DNA of 63,819 nucleotides, taken from Alkalinema sp. CACIAM 70d (GTDB lineage Bacteria > Cyanobacteriota > Cyanobacteriia > Leptolyngbyales > Leptolyngbyaceae). The notes below the pieces were generated by a model that made no database searches, was not told the DNA's origin, and saw nothing but the letters and a program-made list of their open reading frames with translations. The position numbers and the translations under genes were made by a program. Position 1 is the stretch's first letter. The number at the start of each line of letters is the position of its first letter. The DNA lies in assembly GCA_002148405.1 (NCBI GenBank), contig MUGG01000031.1:1-63819 (forward strand), written 5' to 3'. Below are positions 10,136-19,202 of the stretch, one piece after another.

Positions 10136-10441
10136 TCACGCTGGCAGGAAGTCAAAGTCGATCGCCTGCTCCCAGTCATAGGGACACTCTTCAGGAAACG
10201 TTTCATCGGGCAAATTGGTTTCCTGGATAGCCAAATCTCGCCCAATTTCATAGGCTTCAGCCATGGCTTCCAGTACGTAAGGTTGGAGGCTAGGATTATC
10301 TGTCAAGAGTTTATGAATTCGGCGGCGCTGTTCTCGTAGAGTTGCCCGCCAGCTATTGCTTCGATTTACGGATTGATATTGCCACTTGAGTAAATGCCCC
10401 ACCAGCACTGCTAATCGATTGTCCAACTCCTGGCGTTCCCG
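10136..10441 (-). pseudogene. DUF29 protein fragment, N-terminal part deleted
   Basis: The reading frame encodes the C-terminal two thirds of a DUF29 protein, from RERQELDNRLAVLVGHLLKW to the usual C-terminus rich in ETNLP...FPEECPYDWEQA. DUF29 proteins are usually about 140-150 residues; roughly the first 45 are missing. The frame is open only from about 10441, where it runs directly into the truncated parE frame. DUF29 genes are common in cyanobacteria, often near mobile or toxin-antitoxin genes; function unknown. A TTG at 10426 could start a 96-residue product, but the deletion makes a functional protein unlikely. Confidence 0.75.
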
Positions 10442-10620
10442 TTACCGGGTAGCAGTTCATTTCTCAACCGACCTATATTGGGGAAACGGGCTAATCTTGT
10501 ACATTTTTGATTACATTGAAGCAGAAATCTTTCGGCGGCCTCAAAGCTAATTCGATCAGCGATATAGTCCATAATCCCTTCCATATCTCGACTGGCCGTA
10601 GGGGTAAACTTACAAACCAT
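10411..10620 (-). pseudogene. RelE/ParE-type toxin, C-terminal part lost
   Basis: A 69-residue ORF beginning MVCKFTPTASRDMEGIMDYI, a clear ParE/RelE superfamily N-terminus. It continues through RFPNIGRLRNELLPG, the usual point just before the conserved strand LRSFPV...YLIFYR. From there the frame continues with nine unrelated residues and stops, while an adjacent frame becomes a DUF29 protein. About 30 residues, including the C-terminal catalytic or binding strands, are gone, so the toxin is almost certainly inactive. ATG 10620 follows the antitoxin stop by six bases, the usual antitoxin-toxin arrangement. Confidence 0.8.
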
Positions 10621-10626
10621 GCATAG

Positions 10627-10908
10627 CTATTCCTGATTGTGACGCCGTTCTAGTTTGGACTGTAATTCTTGAAAGACGATATGACTATCGATGAGTTCAC
10701 CTCGATCGGCTTCTTCAACACCAATGCGAATTTCTTGCTGGAGCTCTGCCAAACGTTCTCGATCAATTGTGACTTGATCAATAGTGCGGTGGGACGATTG
10801 CAGTAATCTGAGTCCCGCTAAAATCACATCCTCAGCAGTGATGAAGTTTCCTGCTTCTAGCTGAGCCTGAATGAGTTGCTCAATTTCTGGCGTTAACGTA
10901 AATGACAT
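10627..10908 (-). CDS. ParD-like antitoxin
   Basis: A 93-residue protein starting MSFTLTPEIEQLIQAQLEAG, with a ParD/CopG-like ribbon-helix-helix N-terminus (GNFITAEDVILAGLRLL). A charged C-terminal half would wrap the toxin. I prefer ATG 10908; an in-frame upstream ATG at 10935 would add nine residues (MSTELRLFK) outside the fold. It forms the first gene of a parD-parE pair, but the toxin gene is truncated. The antitoxin is therefore an orphan that may still bind its own promoter. Antitoxin identity is by pattern only. Confidence 0.75.
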   Translation of the reverse strand: MSFTLTPEIEQLIQAQLEAGNFITAEDVILAGLRLLQSSHRTIDQVTIDRERLAELQQEIRIGVEEADRGELIDSHIVFQELQSKLERRHNQE

Positions 10909-10974
10909 TTTGAATAACCTAAGCTCAGTGCTCAAATACGCTGTGCTGTTGCATATTTCCTAGTCTAGCGCAAC

Positions 10975-11002
10975 CAAAAAAGGGTGAGCCGTAGCCCACC
11001 CT
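10975..11002 (-). terminator. Probable intrinsic terminator of the aldolase gene
   Basis: Arms AGGGTG and CACCCT enclose an internal GC/GC pair and a CGTA loop (10981-11002). On the minus strand the hairpin is followed by six T residues. It starts 44 bases past the aldolase stop. Confidence 0.7.
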
Positions 11003-11045
11003 AAACTAAATCTCAATCAATCCAAACAAAACAAAGTCAACTGAA

Positions 11046-12116
11046 CTATACAGCCGCAGCAACTTGCTTCAGTTCACCTTTAGCATACTTGCGAGCGTAC
11101 TCTTCCAAGCTGATTTGCTTGATCTTGCTAGCTTGGCCAGCGCACCAGAACTGCTGGTAACGATCGGCGCAAACTTTTTGCATGTACTTGATGGAAGGCT
11201 TCAAGAAGTGACGGGGGTCAAACTCGCTGGGTTTCGCCATCAACGCTTCCCGCACCGCAGCCGTGATTGCCAAACGGTTGTCGGTGTCGATGTTCACCTT
11301 ACGCACACCAGACTTGATGCCTTTTTGAATTTCTTCAACAGGTACCCCGTAGGTTTCAGGGATTTCGCCGCCGTATTGGTTGATCAGCGCAATCAAATCT
11401 TCAGGAACCGAAGAAGACCCGTGCATCACCAAGTGGGTGTTGGGCAGACGACGGTGGATCTCTTCGATGCGGCTGATCGCCAGGATTTCACCGGTGGGCT
11501 TACGGGTGAACTTGTAAGCACCGTGGCTGGTTCCGATCGCCACTGCCAGCGCATCCACTTGGGTCGCTTCTACGAAAGCCACGGCTTCATCGGGATCGGT
11601 CAGCAGTTGGGAGTGATCCAACTTGCCTTCAAACCCGTGACCATCTTCAGCTTCGCCCATGCCGGTTTCCAGAGAACCCAAGCAACCCAGTTCACCCTCA
11701 ACGGATGCCCCGATCGCGTGAGCCACTTTCACCACTTCGCTGGTCACAGCCACGTTGTAGTCAAAGCTTGCGGGGGTCTTAGCATCAGCTTCCAAGGACC
11801 CGTCCATCATGACGCTGGTGAAGTTGTTCTTCAGCGCAGAGTAGCAAGTTGCAGGCTCGTTACCATGGTCTTGGTGCATCACGATGGGGATGTGGGGATA
11901 GGTTTCCACCGCCGCCAAGATCAGGTGGCGCAGGAAGTTCTCACCCGCATAGTTGCGCGCACCGCGAGAAGCTTGCAGGATCACGGGGCTGTCCGTTTCG
12001 TTAGCAGCCTGCATGATTGCCTGGATCTGCTCCATGTTGTTGACGTTGAATGCAGGAATGCCGTAGCCATTCTCTGCTGCGTGATCGAGCAGCAGTCGCA
12101 TAGGTACGAGCGCCAT
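11046..12116 (-). CDS. fbaA: Class II fructose-1,6-bisphosphate aldolase (Calvin cycle type)
   Basis: A 356-residue Zn-dependent aldolase. It condenses dihydroxyacetone phosphate with glyceraldehyde 3-phosphate, and with erythrose 4-phosphate in the Calvin cycle (sedoheptulose 1,7-bisphosphate). Signatures: [19 protein letters not shown] near the N-terminus, the zinc-ligand region [14 protein letters not shown], the acidic [20 protein letters not shown] loop, [19 protein letters not shown], and [11 protein letters not shown] near the C-terminus. Length and motifs fit the CbbA subgroup used by cyanobacteria for both glycolysis and CO2 fixation. The start is secure: a strong AGGAGG lies eight bases upstream of the ATG. 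It is monocistronic, with a terminator hairpin directly downstream. A dense shadow ORF on the other strand is an effect of codon bias. Confidence 0.97.
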   Translation of the reverse strand: MALVPMRLLLDHAAENGYGIPAFNVNNMEQIQAIMQAANETDSPVILQASRGARNYAGENFLRHLILAAVETYPHIPIVMHQDHGNEPATCYSALKNNFTSVMMDGSLEADAKTPASFDYNVAVTSEVVKVAHAIGASVEGELGCLGSLETGMGEAEDGHGFEGKLDHSQLLTDPDEAVAFVEATQVDALAVAIGTSHGAYKFTRKPTGEILAISRIEEIHRRLPNTHLVMHGSSSVPEDLIALINQYGGEIPETYGVPVEEIQKGIKSGVRKVNIDTDNRLAITAAVREALMAKPSEFDPRHFLKPSIKYMQKVCADRYQQFWCAGQASKIKQISLEEYARKYAKGELKQVAAAV

Positions 12117-12269
12117 AAGAGTCCTCCTGGGATATGGTCAGCGAGTTTCAGATACTTGATCCTGAGAATAATCTTAAGACAAGTCTGTCCCCTGGCACAG
12201 GTCGATCGCGACGATTCTTCGGCCTAAATAGGTAAAAATCTCTATCAAATTTTCTATTTCTCTGGAAAG

Positions 12270-12890
12270 TTATGATAAGTGGACATTATCTGTAGGATTT
12301 TGGGTCATTTCAGAGGGCTGTTCCTGAACCCATTGCACCAAGAGAGGAAAAAAGGCTTGAAAATCCGCTTCCAAGGCCGGGTAATGATTCTGAAGTTCTT
12401 CGATCGCTTGGGCTAGGGGCGTTTCTCGCTTAAACCGTCGGGCAATGCGCCGGAGGGTGAGATCAACCCCTGCCAGATCGCGGTAGGAGTAGAGCCAGTC
12501 TTGATCCACCATCACCGGAACCGCCCGTTGCAATAGGGGTGGCAGGATGGCTTGATGAGTCAACAGAATGTCGTAGGCCCGATCGATGAACTCCCGCAAA
12601 CTTTCCTGGGAATAGTCCGCCCAATGCTTGGACAAAAAATGGTCGTACAGTACATCGAGCATAATGCCTGCAAAGCGCCGGAATTTCGGGCTCATCCGCT
12701 GTTTACTCCGCCGCACGATCGCATGGGTATCGGTAAAGATATCGACCTGTTGATGCAGGACAATCCCTTGGCGAATCGCAGAACTGTACTGGGCTTCGCA
12801 TAATCCTTTACGAAAATCTCCCAGCAGATTGCCGATCATCGATTCTGGGGATCCATCGGAGAGGTATAAATGGGCTAAATAATTCACCAA
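12270..12890 (-). CDS. AcpH-like acyl-carrier-protein phosphodiesterase family protein
   Basis: A 206-residue protein whose N-terminus, MVNYLAHLYLSDGSPESMIGNLLGDF, matches the ACP phosphodiesterase (AcpH/DUF479) family. In E. coli AcpH removes the 4'-phosphopantetheine arm from holo-ACP. Other HD-type metal-binding hints are HQQVDIFTDTHAIV and MLDVLYDHFLSKHW, whose His/Asp residues would form the metal site. Length is as usual for the family (about 190-200). It is probably cytosolic. Whether cyanobacterial members act on ACP is not established, so I assign only the family. The gene is separated from the aldolase and from the next gene, and carries no obvious operon partner. Confidence 0.8.
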   Translation of the reverse strand: MVNYLAHLYLSDGSPESMIGNLLGDFRKGLCEAQYSSAIRQGIVLHQQVDIFTDTHAIVRRSKQRMSPKFRRFAGIMLDVLYDHFLSKHWADYSQESLREFIDRAYDILLTHQAILPPLLQRAVPVMVDQDWLYSYRDLAGVDLTLRRIARRFKRETPLAQAIEELQNHYPALEADFQAFFPLLVQWVQEQPSEMTQNPTDNVHLS

Positions 12891-12985
12891 CTCAACTCCT
12901 CGATCGTTGCCCTGGTTGCTGACGGATTTCTTCGATCGGCTGCAAGCGTCCCAGTTCCCTACTGAGGCAAGGAGCGTTAGTTGCT

Positions 12986-13513
12986 TTAGCGTAAATAGGC
13001 TGTTCCAGTCTTATCGGTATGGATTTGCAGGCTTTCCGTAGACTCCTGCTTCAAAATCATCAACGCCCGTTGTACCAATACCTCGGATCCTTTGACAATC
13101 ACTAGATACTTGCCCGCATCCATTTGACTGCGGTAAGGCAAGGCATCCCCCGTTTTAGAAAATAATCCGGCGCTGCTGCCCATAAAGAGGCTCCCCGTGA
13201 ATCCTCCAAAGGCTCCCAACAGCCCACCTAGAATCACGTTCCCCACTTCGCCCGCCCAGGGAAATGTGTTGAGTTGCGTAGACAAGTTAAACCCAATCCC
13301 CCCCACAAAGCCAAAGGGCACCATCCATAGGGCAGACCACTTGACCCGATTCCAGGCTTGCGCTTTGGGGTTAGCCAGCCCAAAGTCATCTGCGGTTTTA
13401 TGGCCTTGACCAAGAATTGCCCGATTGGTTGTTGGCACTTTTCCCGCCTGTAATGCAGCATCGGCGGCCTCTGCCAACTTTCGATCGCGTACCACAGCTA
13501 CTAAATAATTCAT
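12986..13513 (-). CDS. Conserved cyanobacterial membrane protein, function unknown
   Basis: 175 residues from ATG 13513 (MNYLVAVVRDRK); five more codons upstream are possible. The centre is glycine-rich and hydrophobic, with two likely membrane segments: ALWMVPFGFVGGIGFNLS (about residues 61-78) and VGNVILGGLLGAFGGFTGSLF (about 89-109). The soluble ends look alike in pattern: an N-terminal YLVAVV...AADAAL and a C-terminal YLVIVKGSEVLVQRALMIL. This suggests a permuted or duplicated alpha/beta sensor-like fold on either side of the membrane hairpin; that is inference. I recall related hypothetical proteins in other cyanobacteria but no function. Confidence 0.7.
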   Translation of the reverse strand: MNYLVAVVRDRKLAEAADAALQAGKVPTTNRAILGQGHKTADDFGLANPKAQAWNRVKWSALWMVPFGFVGGIGFNLSTQLNTFPWAGEVGNVILGGLLGAFGGFTGSLFMGSSAGLFSKTGDALPYRSQMDAGKYLVIVKGSEVLVQRALMILKQESTESLQIHTDKTGTAYLR

Positions 13514-13692
13514 TGCACCATCCCCCACAACACCGTTTGCAAACCATTTCCTAGGGTAAAGGCTGTAGGGACCCTTGACTAGCGAACCTCAAAAAAGCAC
13601 ATTCTTACACCAGCATCTTTAGGTAGCGCCCTGAATCGCCCCAACCTCTTCCACATTGCTAGACTGAGGATATCGATCGCTGGTAAACCCCC

Positions 13693-14289
13693 ATGGCCAT
13701 CGCAACTCAAAAAAGGCTGACGTTAGAGGAATATCTGACCTATGACGATGGGACAGAGACTCGGTATGAGCTGGTGGATGGAGTACTTGTCGAAATGGGG
13801 ACAGAAAGCACGATTAATACCCGAATAGCAGTGTTTCTGATTCAGATTTTCCTATTGCTGGGACTAGAGGTTGCCCTGCTGGGGATTAAGCAAAAGATCC
13901 AGGTGAATAGTCCCTATGCCTCAGCCCGCGACCCCGATCTGATTGTGCATTCGGAGGCTTCAGCACGGGCGATCGAAGGTCGGAAAGAATCCTGTTTGTT
14001 TCTGGGAGATCCTAATCCCTTGCTAGTGGTTGAAGTGGTTTCCCCTAGAAGCGAATCCAGTGACAACTATCAACGGGACTATGTGCAGAAAACGGCTGAG
14101 TACGCCGCACGGGGTATCCCTGAATATTGGATTGTGGATCCCGATCGGGCTGTTGTTTTAATCGGGACGTTGACGAACGAGGCTTACCAGTTTCAACCAT
14201 TTGAGGGCAATTCCTCGATCGTCTCTTCTAGGTTTTCTAGCTTGAAGGTAACCGCAATGCAAGTGCTGCAAGCGGGGAGAAACGGGTAA
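13693..14289 (+). CDS. Uma2 family (DUF820) PD-(D/E)XK nuclease-like protein
   Basis: A 198-residue member of a family greatly expanded in cyanobacteria. It starts with the typical [26 protein letters not shown]. The predicted active site elements are [10 protein letters not shown] (metal-binding Asp), LLVVEVVSP (Glu) and [20 protein letters not shown] (Lys). Structure-based assignments place the family among restriction-endonuclease-fold nucleases, but cellular roles are unclear and many are thought to accompany mobile DNA. No transposase or IS boundary is visible beside it. ATG 13693 gives the standard N-terminus. The gene ends 98 bases before the PSII S4 protein start and could be co-transcribed with it. 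Confidence 0.9.
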   Translation: MAIATQKRLTLEEYLTYDDGTETRYELVDGVLVEMGTESTINTRIAVFLIQIFLLLGLEVALLGIKQKIQVNSPYASARDPDLIVHSEASARAIEGRKESCLFLGDPNPLLVVEVVSPRSESSDNYQRDYVQKTAEYAARGIPEYWIVDPDRAVVLIGTLTNEAYQFQPFEGNSSIVSSRFSSLKVTAMQVLQAGRNG

Positions 14290-14386
14290 AGGGTGCAGGG
14301 AACCCCCAGGAAGGACGCTAGAATAGACTCTGCTTTGTGGGTCAGTTGTCTTGATCCACTCCACTAGAGGACGCTATTCAGAATTT

Positions 14387-15169
14387 ATGCTGCCACGTGA
14401 GGATTTGCTCAAAGGGGTCGAGAACCGTGAAACCGTTGCCCAAGTCATCGATCGCGCCGAACAGGCCATCAAAACTTGGGAAGTGGTGCAGACTGACTTT
14501 TTAGCCCCTCCCGAACTGGCAGAAGTTCAACAAATTTTCAGTCGTTTAACGGATATTCATCTGCTGACCTGGGGGGGCTATCCCCAAGCTGAACGGCAAC
14601 GGGTTGCGATCGCGCGATCGGAGATTCCTTTAGATCAAGAAACGCAGGTGGAACTGACCGCCTTGGAAATTGCGGGGAACTTTCTCTTTGACACTGCGAC
14701 TCACCGCGACTTTTTGGGGGCGATGCTGGGGACAGGCATTGTTCGGGATAAGGTGGGTGACATTATTGTTTTAGGGGAACGGGGTGCCCAGGCGATCGTG
14801 GTTCCAGAACTGGCTGAGTTTCTGGCAATGCAGCTCACCCAGGTGCGATCGGTTCCCGTGAAAACCCGCCCCATTCCGTTGACTGAACTGAAAATTCGGG
14901 AACCCAAAAAGAAAGAATTAACTACCGTGGAAGCCTCTATGCGTCTCGACGCGATCGCCTCCGCCGGATTTGGTATGTCCCGGAGCAAAATGGCTGACTT
15001 GATTACGTCTGGGGATGTGCGCGTCAATTGGAAGGAAATCAGCTCGACCAGTCATCCCGTCAAATCCGGTGATTTAATTGCCGTGCGGGGTAAGGGGCGG
15101 GTCGAAGTGGGTGACGTGGCAATTACGAAGAAAGATCGCTACCGGGTTAACCTGACTCGCTTCGTATGA
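14387..15169 (+). CDS. Photosystem II S4-domain protein (YlmH-like RNA-binding)
   Basis: 260 residues from ATG 14387 (MLPREDLLKGVENR), which fits family N-termini better than the upstream in-frame start at 14351. The N-terminal two thirds (about 1-180) matches YlmH-type proteins, with LAPPELAEVQQIF and LTWGGYPQAERQRVAI. The C-terminal S4 RNA-binding domain (about 185-245) contains MRLDAIASAGFGMSRSKMADLI and SGDVRVNW. The family is annotated in oxygenic phototrophs as the photosystem II S4 domain protein; Firmicute YlmH has been linked to ribosome rescue. I infer an RNA- or ribosome-associated role rather than a PSII subunit. Confidence 0.9.
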   Translation: MLPREDLLKGVENRETVAQVIDRAEQAIKTWEVVQTDFLAPPELAEVQQIFSRLTDIHLLTWGGYPQAERQRVAIARSEIPLDQETQVELTALEIAGNFLFDTATHRDFLGAMLGTGIVRDKVGDIIVLGERGAQAIVVPELAEFLAMQLTQVRSVPVKTRPIPLTELKIREPKKKELTTVEASMRLDAIASAGFGMSRSKMADLITSGDVRVNWKEISSTSHPVKSGDLIAVRGKGRVEVGDVAITKKDRYRVNLTRFV

Positions 15170-15684
15170 AGTTTTTTGTGTGATTTTTTGTGTGTGGAGT
15201 TTTTTGTGCGGAATTTTTTATATAAAAGCTTGCGGTCACGATCGCCGCTGTAAAACAGTGATTGATGTAAAAAATCAAACAAAAAATCTGTGGAATACAC
15301 GGAGGTCAATCAAGGTAATGGTTCAGTTCCGTGAGACTTCATTTGACCAGTCATTCCTCTCAAAAGTATTTAGAGATAAGGAATTGCTCTGTATTTCTAC
15401 TTTCCGATCGTTCAATAATGGCAGTTGGTGGGATCGAAGGGAAGAATCATCCTGAAAGTAATTGGTATCCTTAGTAACGTAAAAAATACGGTGCCTATGA
15501 CGAAACCTTCGTAAACAATCTCGCACTTTGCTGATTGTCTCGCAGGAGCCTTGGGTACAATTTCCCCAAGGGGCCTGTTCCGAATTCTGTCGCATTGCAT
15601 TGAAATTGCCGTTTTTCGGTAGTTATTCAGGTTGCATTGTTTTTCTTATCGAACTTCTTTAATTCGCCGCCTTGCTGGTCTGCC
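15170..15684. other. Gene-free stretch
   Basis: About 515 bases with several short overlapping ORFs on both strands, none with a recognisable protein pattern or ribosome binding site. Just after the S4 gene there is a T-rich stretch with repeated TTTTTTGTGTG-like runs (15171-15222). Promoter elements of the response regulator operon must lie here, but I cannot assign them. Confidence 0.4.
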
Positions 15685-16062
15685 ATGCCTCGAATCCTGC
15701 TCGTCGAAGACAACGAAGTCAACCGGGAAATGCTATCTCGGAGGTTGCTGCGGCGTGGGTTTGAGGTATTGATCGCAGTAGATGGTGTCATGGGAGTCAC
15801 CATGGCGATTCAAGAGAAACCGGATCTGATTTTGATGGATATGAGCTTGCCCATCATTGACGGATGGGCCGCGACCCGACAAATCAAAAAGCATCCTGAT
15901 ACCCAACAAATTCCTGTGATTGCATTGACCGCCCATGCCATGGTGGGCGATCGGGAGCGATGTCTAGAGGCTGGCTGTGACGAGTACGACACCAAACCGA
16001 TCGACTTTTCTCGCCTGCTTTCCAAAATTAGTACCTTTCTCGGAAACGACGTGGTGCCATGA
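15685..16062 (+). CDS. Single-domain response regulator
   Basis: 125 residues from ATG 15685 ([20 protein letters not shown]); an upstream in-frame start at 15637 would add 16 unconserved residues. It is a lone CheY-like receiver. It has the acidic pair ED in LLVEDNE, the phospho-acceptor Asp in [14 protein letters not shown], the Thr/Ala switch in [10 protein letters not shown], and the Lys in [10 protein letters not shown]. There is no output domain. It overlaps the following hybrid kinase by four bases (ATGA), so the two are translationally coupled and probably partners in a phosphorelay. Confidence 0.95.
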   Translation: MPRILLVEDNEVNREMLSRRLLRRGFEVLIAVDGVMGVTMAIQEKPDLILMDMSLPIIDGWAATRQIKKHPDTQQIPVIALTAHAMVGDRERCLEAGCDEYDTKPIDFSRLLSKISTFLGNDVVP

Positions 16063-18389
16063 AGCCAATCCGCCTCTCTTCTAAATCCACCAATCTGAGC
16101 CTGCGGCGCAAAACTCTGGGAATGATTGGGATCACGTTAGTAGGACTTAATGTCACCCTGTTTTTGATTTTTTCAAGCTTTTTACTGCGCAACGCACAAC
16201 AGGCAGATCAGCAGCAAGCTAAACATGATATTGAGATCGCTAGCCAATTTGTGGATCACACCCTTGAGGAGATCAGCAATAGCTTTAGCGATTGGTCGTC
16301 TTGGGATGACACCTATAACTACATGCAAACCCGTGATCCAGGGTTTATTGAGTCGAATTTGATTGACTCTCAGCTTGCCTTGCTGGATGTGAATCTGATT
16401 GCCTTTTTTAGTCCCACTGGGGAGTTGGTTTTTGGGACGATGTACGATTCGAAAAAGGCACGTTCAGAACCCATTCCGCCGGAAATCCTCAAAGCTTTAA
16501 CTCCAACCAGCCCCATTCTGAAGTCCCCATCCCAGCAAGAAGACTTAACCGGATTGATTCAAGCGCCTCAGGGAGCGATGCTGCTGGCATCCCGTCCCAT
16601 CCTCAATAGCAAACGCCAAGGCCCTGTGCGGGGGCGTATGGTCATTGGGAAGTATTTCCACAACAGTCATTTTTTCGCATACTCACAAATATTGCGCTTG
16701 CCCCTGCGGTCAAACTCCATTGTGAATGGTGAATTTCCTAAGGAACTTCAGCACATTCAGTTCAAACCACAGGATCCCGTCACAGTGGATGTCCATGAAG
16801 CATCGTCGAAAATCATCCATGCCCATACTGTTCTCAAAGACTTTTTTGGCAATCCTGTCTTGGCCTTAACCCTGGATAATCCCCGATCGGCTTACCAACA
16901 AGGTTGGCAGACGCTTTACTCGCTCATGGGCCTCAGTATCCTTGTGGGCTTGGTTTTTGGTGGAATGACGGTTTTAAATTTAGAAAATTTGGTTCTAGCT
17001 CGGCTCAGTCGCTTAAACAAAGAAGTCAAAAATATTAGTCAATTACGACGGTTAGATCAACGCGTCAGCGATTTAGGCACCGATGAATTGGGCAATCTCA
17101 GTCGCACTTTAAATCGAATGCTCAATGCCCTCGAACAGTACGAGCAAGAACAACATCAAGCGGCAGCAGATATCTTACAGGCCAAGGAAGAAGCGGAAGC
17201 GGCCAGTCGTGCCAAGAGCCAATTTTTAGCCAACATGAGTCACGAACTGAGAACGCCGATGAATGCCATCATTGGCTTTAGCGAAATGCTCATGGAAGAT
17301 GCTGCCCAAAATCACAATGCTGAGCTTTTTCAAGATCTTGAAACCATCCATAATTCCGGCAATCATTTGCTGGGGTTAATCAATGACATTCTTGATATTT
17401 CTAAAATTGAAGCAGGTAAGATGGAGCTCTATCTAGAGAAGTTTCCAGTCCTGCCCCTTATCCAATCGGTAATTGAGACGATTCAACCATTACTGCAACA
17501 GAATCACAATTCCTTCGTCACTCATCTTGCACCTGATCTTGGCGAAATGAATGCCGATGCTATGAAAGTGCGCCAGATTCTCTACAACCTGTTGAGTAAC
17601 GCTTGTAAGTTTACTCATAACGGCACGATCGATCTGACAGTTGAGCCCTTACCCGAATCTAAAAACCTATGCTTTCGAGTGACTGATTCTGGAATAGGTA
17701 TATCGGAGACGCAAATCGAACAACTTTTCCAAGCATTTTCCCAGGCAGATACTTCAACAACTCGAAAATATGGTGGAACGGGCTTAGGATTGGCCATCAC
17801 TCAAAATTTCTGTACCATGATGGGCGGCTCCATTACGGTTGACAGTACCTTGAATAAAGGATCAACCTTTACCGTCCTGTTACCCCAGCAGGTATCCCCG
17901 GTAGAAATCGGATTGCCCCGATTCAATTCATCTCCCCGACCTCAGTTAAAAACGCAAAATCTACCGCTTTTATTGGCGATCGATGACGATCCTGCCTTCC
18001 ATGAATTAATTCGCCGCCAACTCGCGGCTTACCCTTTGCAAATTGTTAGTGCCATGAGCGCCAAGGAAGGGATTGAGATTGCCAAAACCCTTCAGCCGCA
18101 AGTGATCACGTTGGATGTGATGATGCCGAACCAAGATGGTTGGTCTGTTTTGATGACTTTAAAGCAGGATCCAGAATTGTCCAAAATTCCAGTCATCATG
18201 ACCACGATCGTTGAGAATCTTCGTTTAGGGTATTCCCTAGGGGCCACGGATTACCTGCTCAAACCCGTTAGCCGCGAACGGTTACAGTCCACTTTAGAAA
18301 AATATTGCAATCCCGACAGCTCAGACCCTCTCAAGGTCATCGATCCCAACCAAATCAGTGAAGAAATTCGTAATTTGCTCTTTGGTTGA
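16059..18389 (+). CDS. Hybrid sensor histidine kinase (CHASE4-like sensor, HAMP, HisKA, HATPase, receiver)
   Basis: 776 residues. A membrane helix (~20-42) precedes an extracytoplasmic CHASE4-like sensor (~50-280) containing the hallmark [18 protein letters not shown] second helix (~287-310), HAMP and a short coiled coil lead to the HisKA domain, with the phospho-acceptor His in [19 protein letters not shown]. The ATPase has an N box ([12 protein letters not shown]), G1 (VTDSGIGI) and G2 ([11 protein letters not shown]). The C-terminal receiver (~645-760) has AIDDDPAF and the acceptor Asp in [13 protein letters not shown]. It is co-translated with the upstream lone receiver. The signal sensed is unknown. 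Core-genome in character. Confidence 0.95.
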   Translation: MKPIRLSSKSTNLSLRRKTLGMIGITLVGLNVTLFLIFSSFLLRNAQQADQQQAKHDIEIASQFVDHTLEEISNSFSDWSSWDDTYNYMQTRDPGFIESNLIDSQLALLDVNLIAFFSPTGELVFGTMYDSKKARSEPIPPEILKALTPTSPILKSPSQQEDLTGLIQAPQGAMLLASRPILNSKRQGPVRGRMVIGKYFHNSHFFAYSQILRLPLRSNSIVNGEFPKELQHIQFKPQDPVTVDVHEASSKIIHAHTVLKDFFGNPVLALTLDNPRSAYQQGWQTLYSLMGLSILVGLVFGGMTVLNLENLVLARLSRLNKEVKNISQLRRLDQRVSDLGTDELGNLSRTLNRMLNALEQYEQEQHQAAADILQAKEEAEAASRAKSQFLANMSHELRTPMNAIIGFSEMLMEDAAQNHNAELFQDLETIHNSGNHLLGLINDILDISKIEAGKMELYLEKFPVLPLIQSVIETIQPLLQQNHNSFVTHLAPDLGEMNADAMKVRQILYNLLSNACKFTHNGTIDLTVEPLPESKNLCFRVTDSGIGISETQIEQLFQAFSQADTSTTRKYGGTGLGLAITQNFCTMMGGSITVDSTLNKGSTFTVLLPQQVSPVEIGLPRFNSSPRPQLKTQNLPLLLAIDDDPAFHELIRRQLAAYPLQIVSAMSAKEGIEIAKTLQPQVITLDVMMPNQDGWSVLMTLKQDPELSKIPVIMTTIVENLRLGYSLGATDYLLKPVSRERLQSTLEKYCNPDSSDPLKVIDPNQISEEIRNLLFG

Positions 18390-18565
18390 AAGAAGTTAGA
18401 GTCTGGAGAAATGTTTTACAGCCGACCCGTGGAATACGCATCCGTCGATCGAATCCGGTGGAACAGGACACACATTCTCCTACAATGGGGAAGACAATTG
18501 TTGCTTAGGGCACAGGGTGCTTAGACCCTATGTTGCTCGCGGCAGGGGATTCATCGGTTTCGAAC

Positions 18566-18889
18566 ATGGCAACTAACTACCGCGTAGAGATTTTACATCA
18601 AGGCCAAACCCATGTGATTGAGGTGCCAGACGATCGCACGATTCTAGAGGTTGCCAATGAGATGGGATTGGATTTACCCGTATCTTGTACGGCTGGGGTG
18701 TGCACCACCTGTGCTGCTAAAGTCATGGAAGGCAAGGTTAATCAGGCCGATAATCTAGGGATTAGCGCTGAGCTACAGGCTGAGGGCTATGCACTGCTCT
18801 GTGTTTCCTATCCCTGCTCAAACCTCAAAATTGAAACCGAAAAAGAAGAAACGGTTTACCATCTGCAATTCGGCCAGTATCAGAAATAA
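18566..18889 (+). CDS. Plant-type 2Fe-2S ferredoxin
   Basis: 107 residues from ATG 18566 (MATNYRVEIL); an upstream in-frame ATG at 18530 adds 12 unlikely residues. The cluster ligands follow the plant-type arrangement: CTAGVCTTC supplies three cysteines (CX4CX2C), and the fourth is in ALLCVSYP about 30 residues later. Such proteins carry one low-potential electron between photosystem I or FNR and acceptors. This copy is longer than PetF, has a C-terminal extension (NLKIETEKEETVYHLQFGQY) and is probably one of several ferredoxin paralogues. It starts a tight cluster with a small conserved protein and a DUF3326 protein. Confidence 0.93.
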   Translation: MATNYRVEILHQGQTHVIEVPDDRTILEVANEMGLDLPVSCTAGVCTTCAAKVMEGKVNQADNLGISAELQAEGYALLCVSYPCSNLKIETEKEETVYHLQFGQYQK

Positions 18890-18976
18890 GTGAATTCTGC
18901 ATCTCTTCCACTGGGAGAAACTAACCCTCCACGATCGAGGAATGAGTCTGTCTACGCTGAGATTTCGAGCACAGTC

Positions 18977-19195
18977 ATGAACACCGCTTTTATTACCTTA
19001 GAGGTGAGTGTTCCTGAGAACCCTGCGGATCTTCCAGAGGCGATTGAAACGGCCTTGCAACAGTATGGTGATCCGCTACGTTGGGCAATTACCATGATCG
19101 TTCCTGCCCTAGCGCCTGAACCAGTTGCCCACGCTAGCACGCCCTCCACGGGTTCTGCCAAGGCAATGGTTGAAGCAATTGTTGTGTCATTCTGA
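18977..19195 (+). CDS. Small conserved cyanobacterial protein, function unknown
   Basis: 72 residues from ATG 18977 (MNTAFITLEVSVPENPADLP). I prefer this start because the preceding 29 in-frame codons look like spacer. The pattern ITLEVSVPEN...LPEAIETALQQYGDPLRWAITMI resembles a short family I recall from other cyanobacteria, often found near ferredoxin or DUF3326 genes. No motif suggests catalysis, and there is no membrane segment. It begins 88 bases after the ferredoxin stop and ends just seven bases before the ATG of the next gene, so the three are probably one transcript. Confidence 0.65.
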   Translation: MNTAFITLEVSVPENPADLPEAIETALQQYGDPLRWAITMIVPALAPEPVAHASTPSTGSAKAMVEAIVVSF

Positions 19196-19202
19196 CGGTG
19201 CC

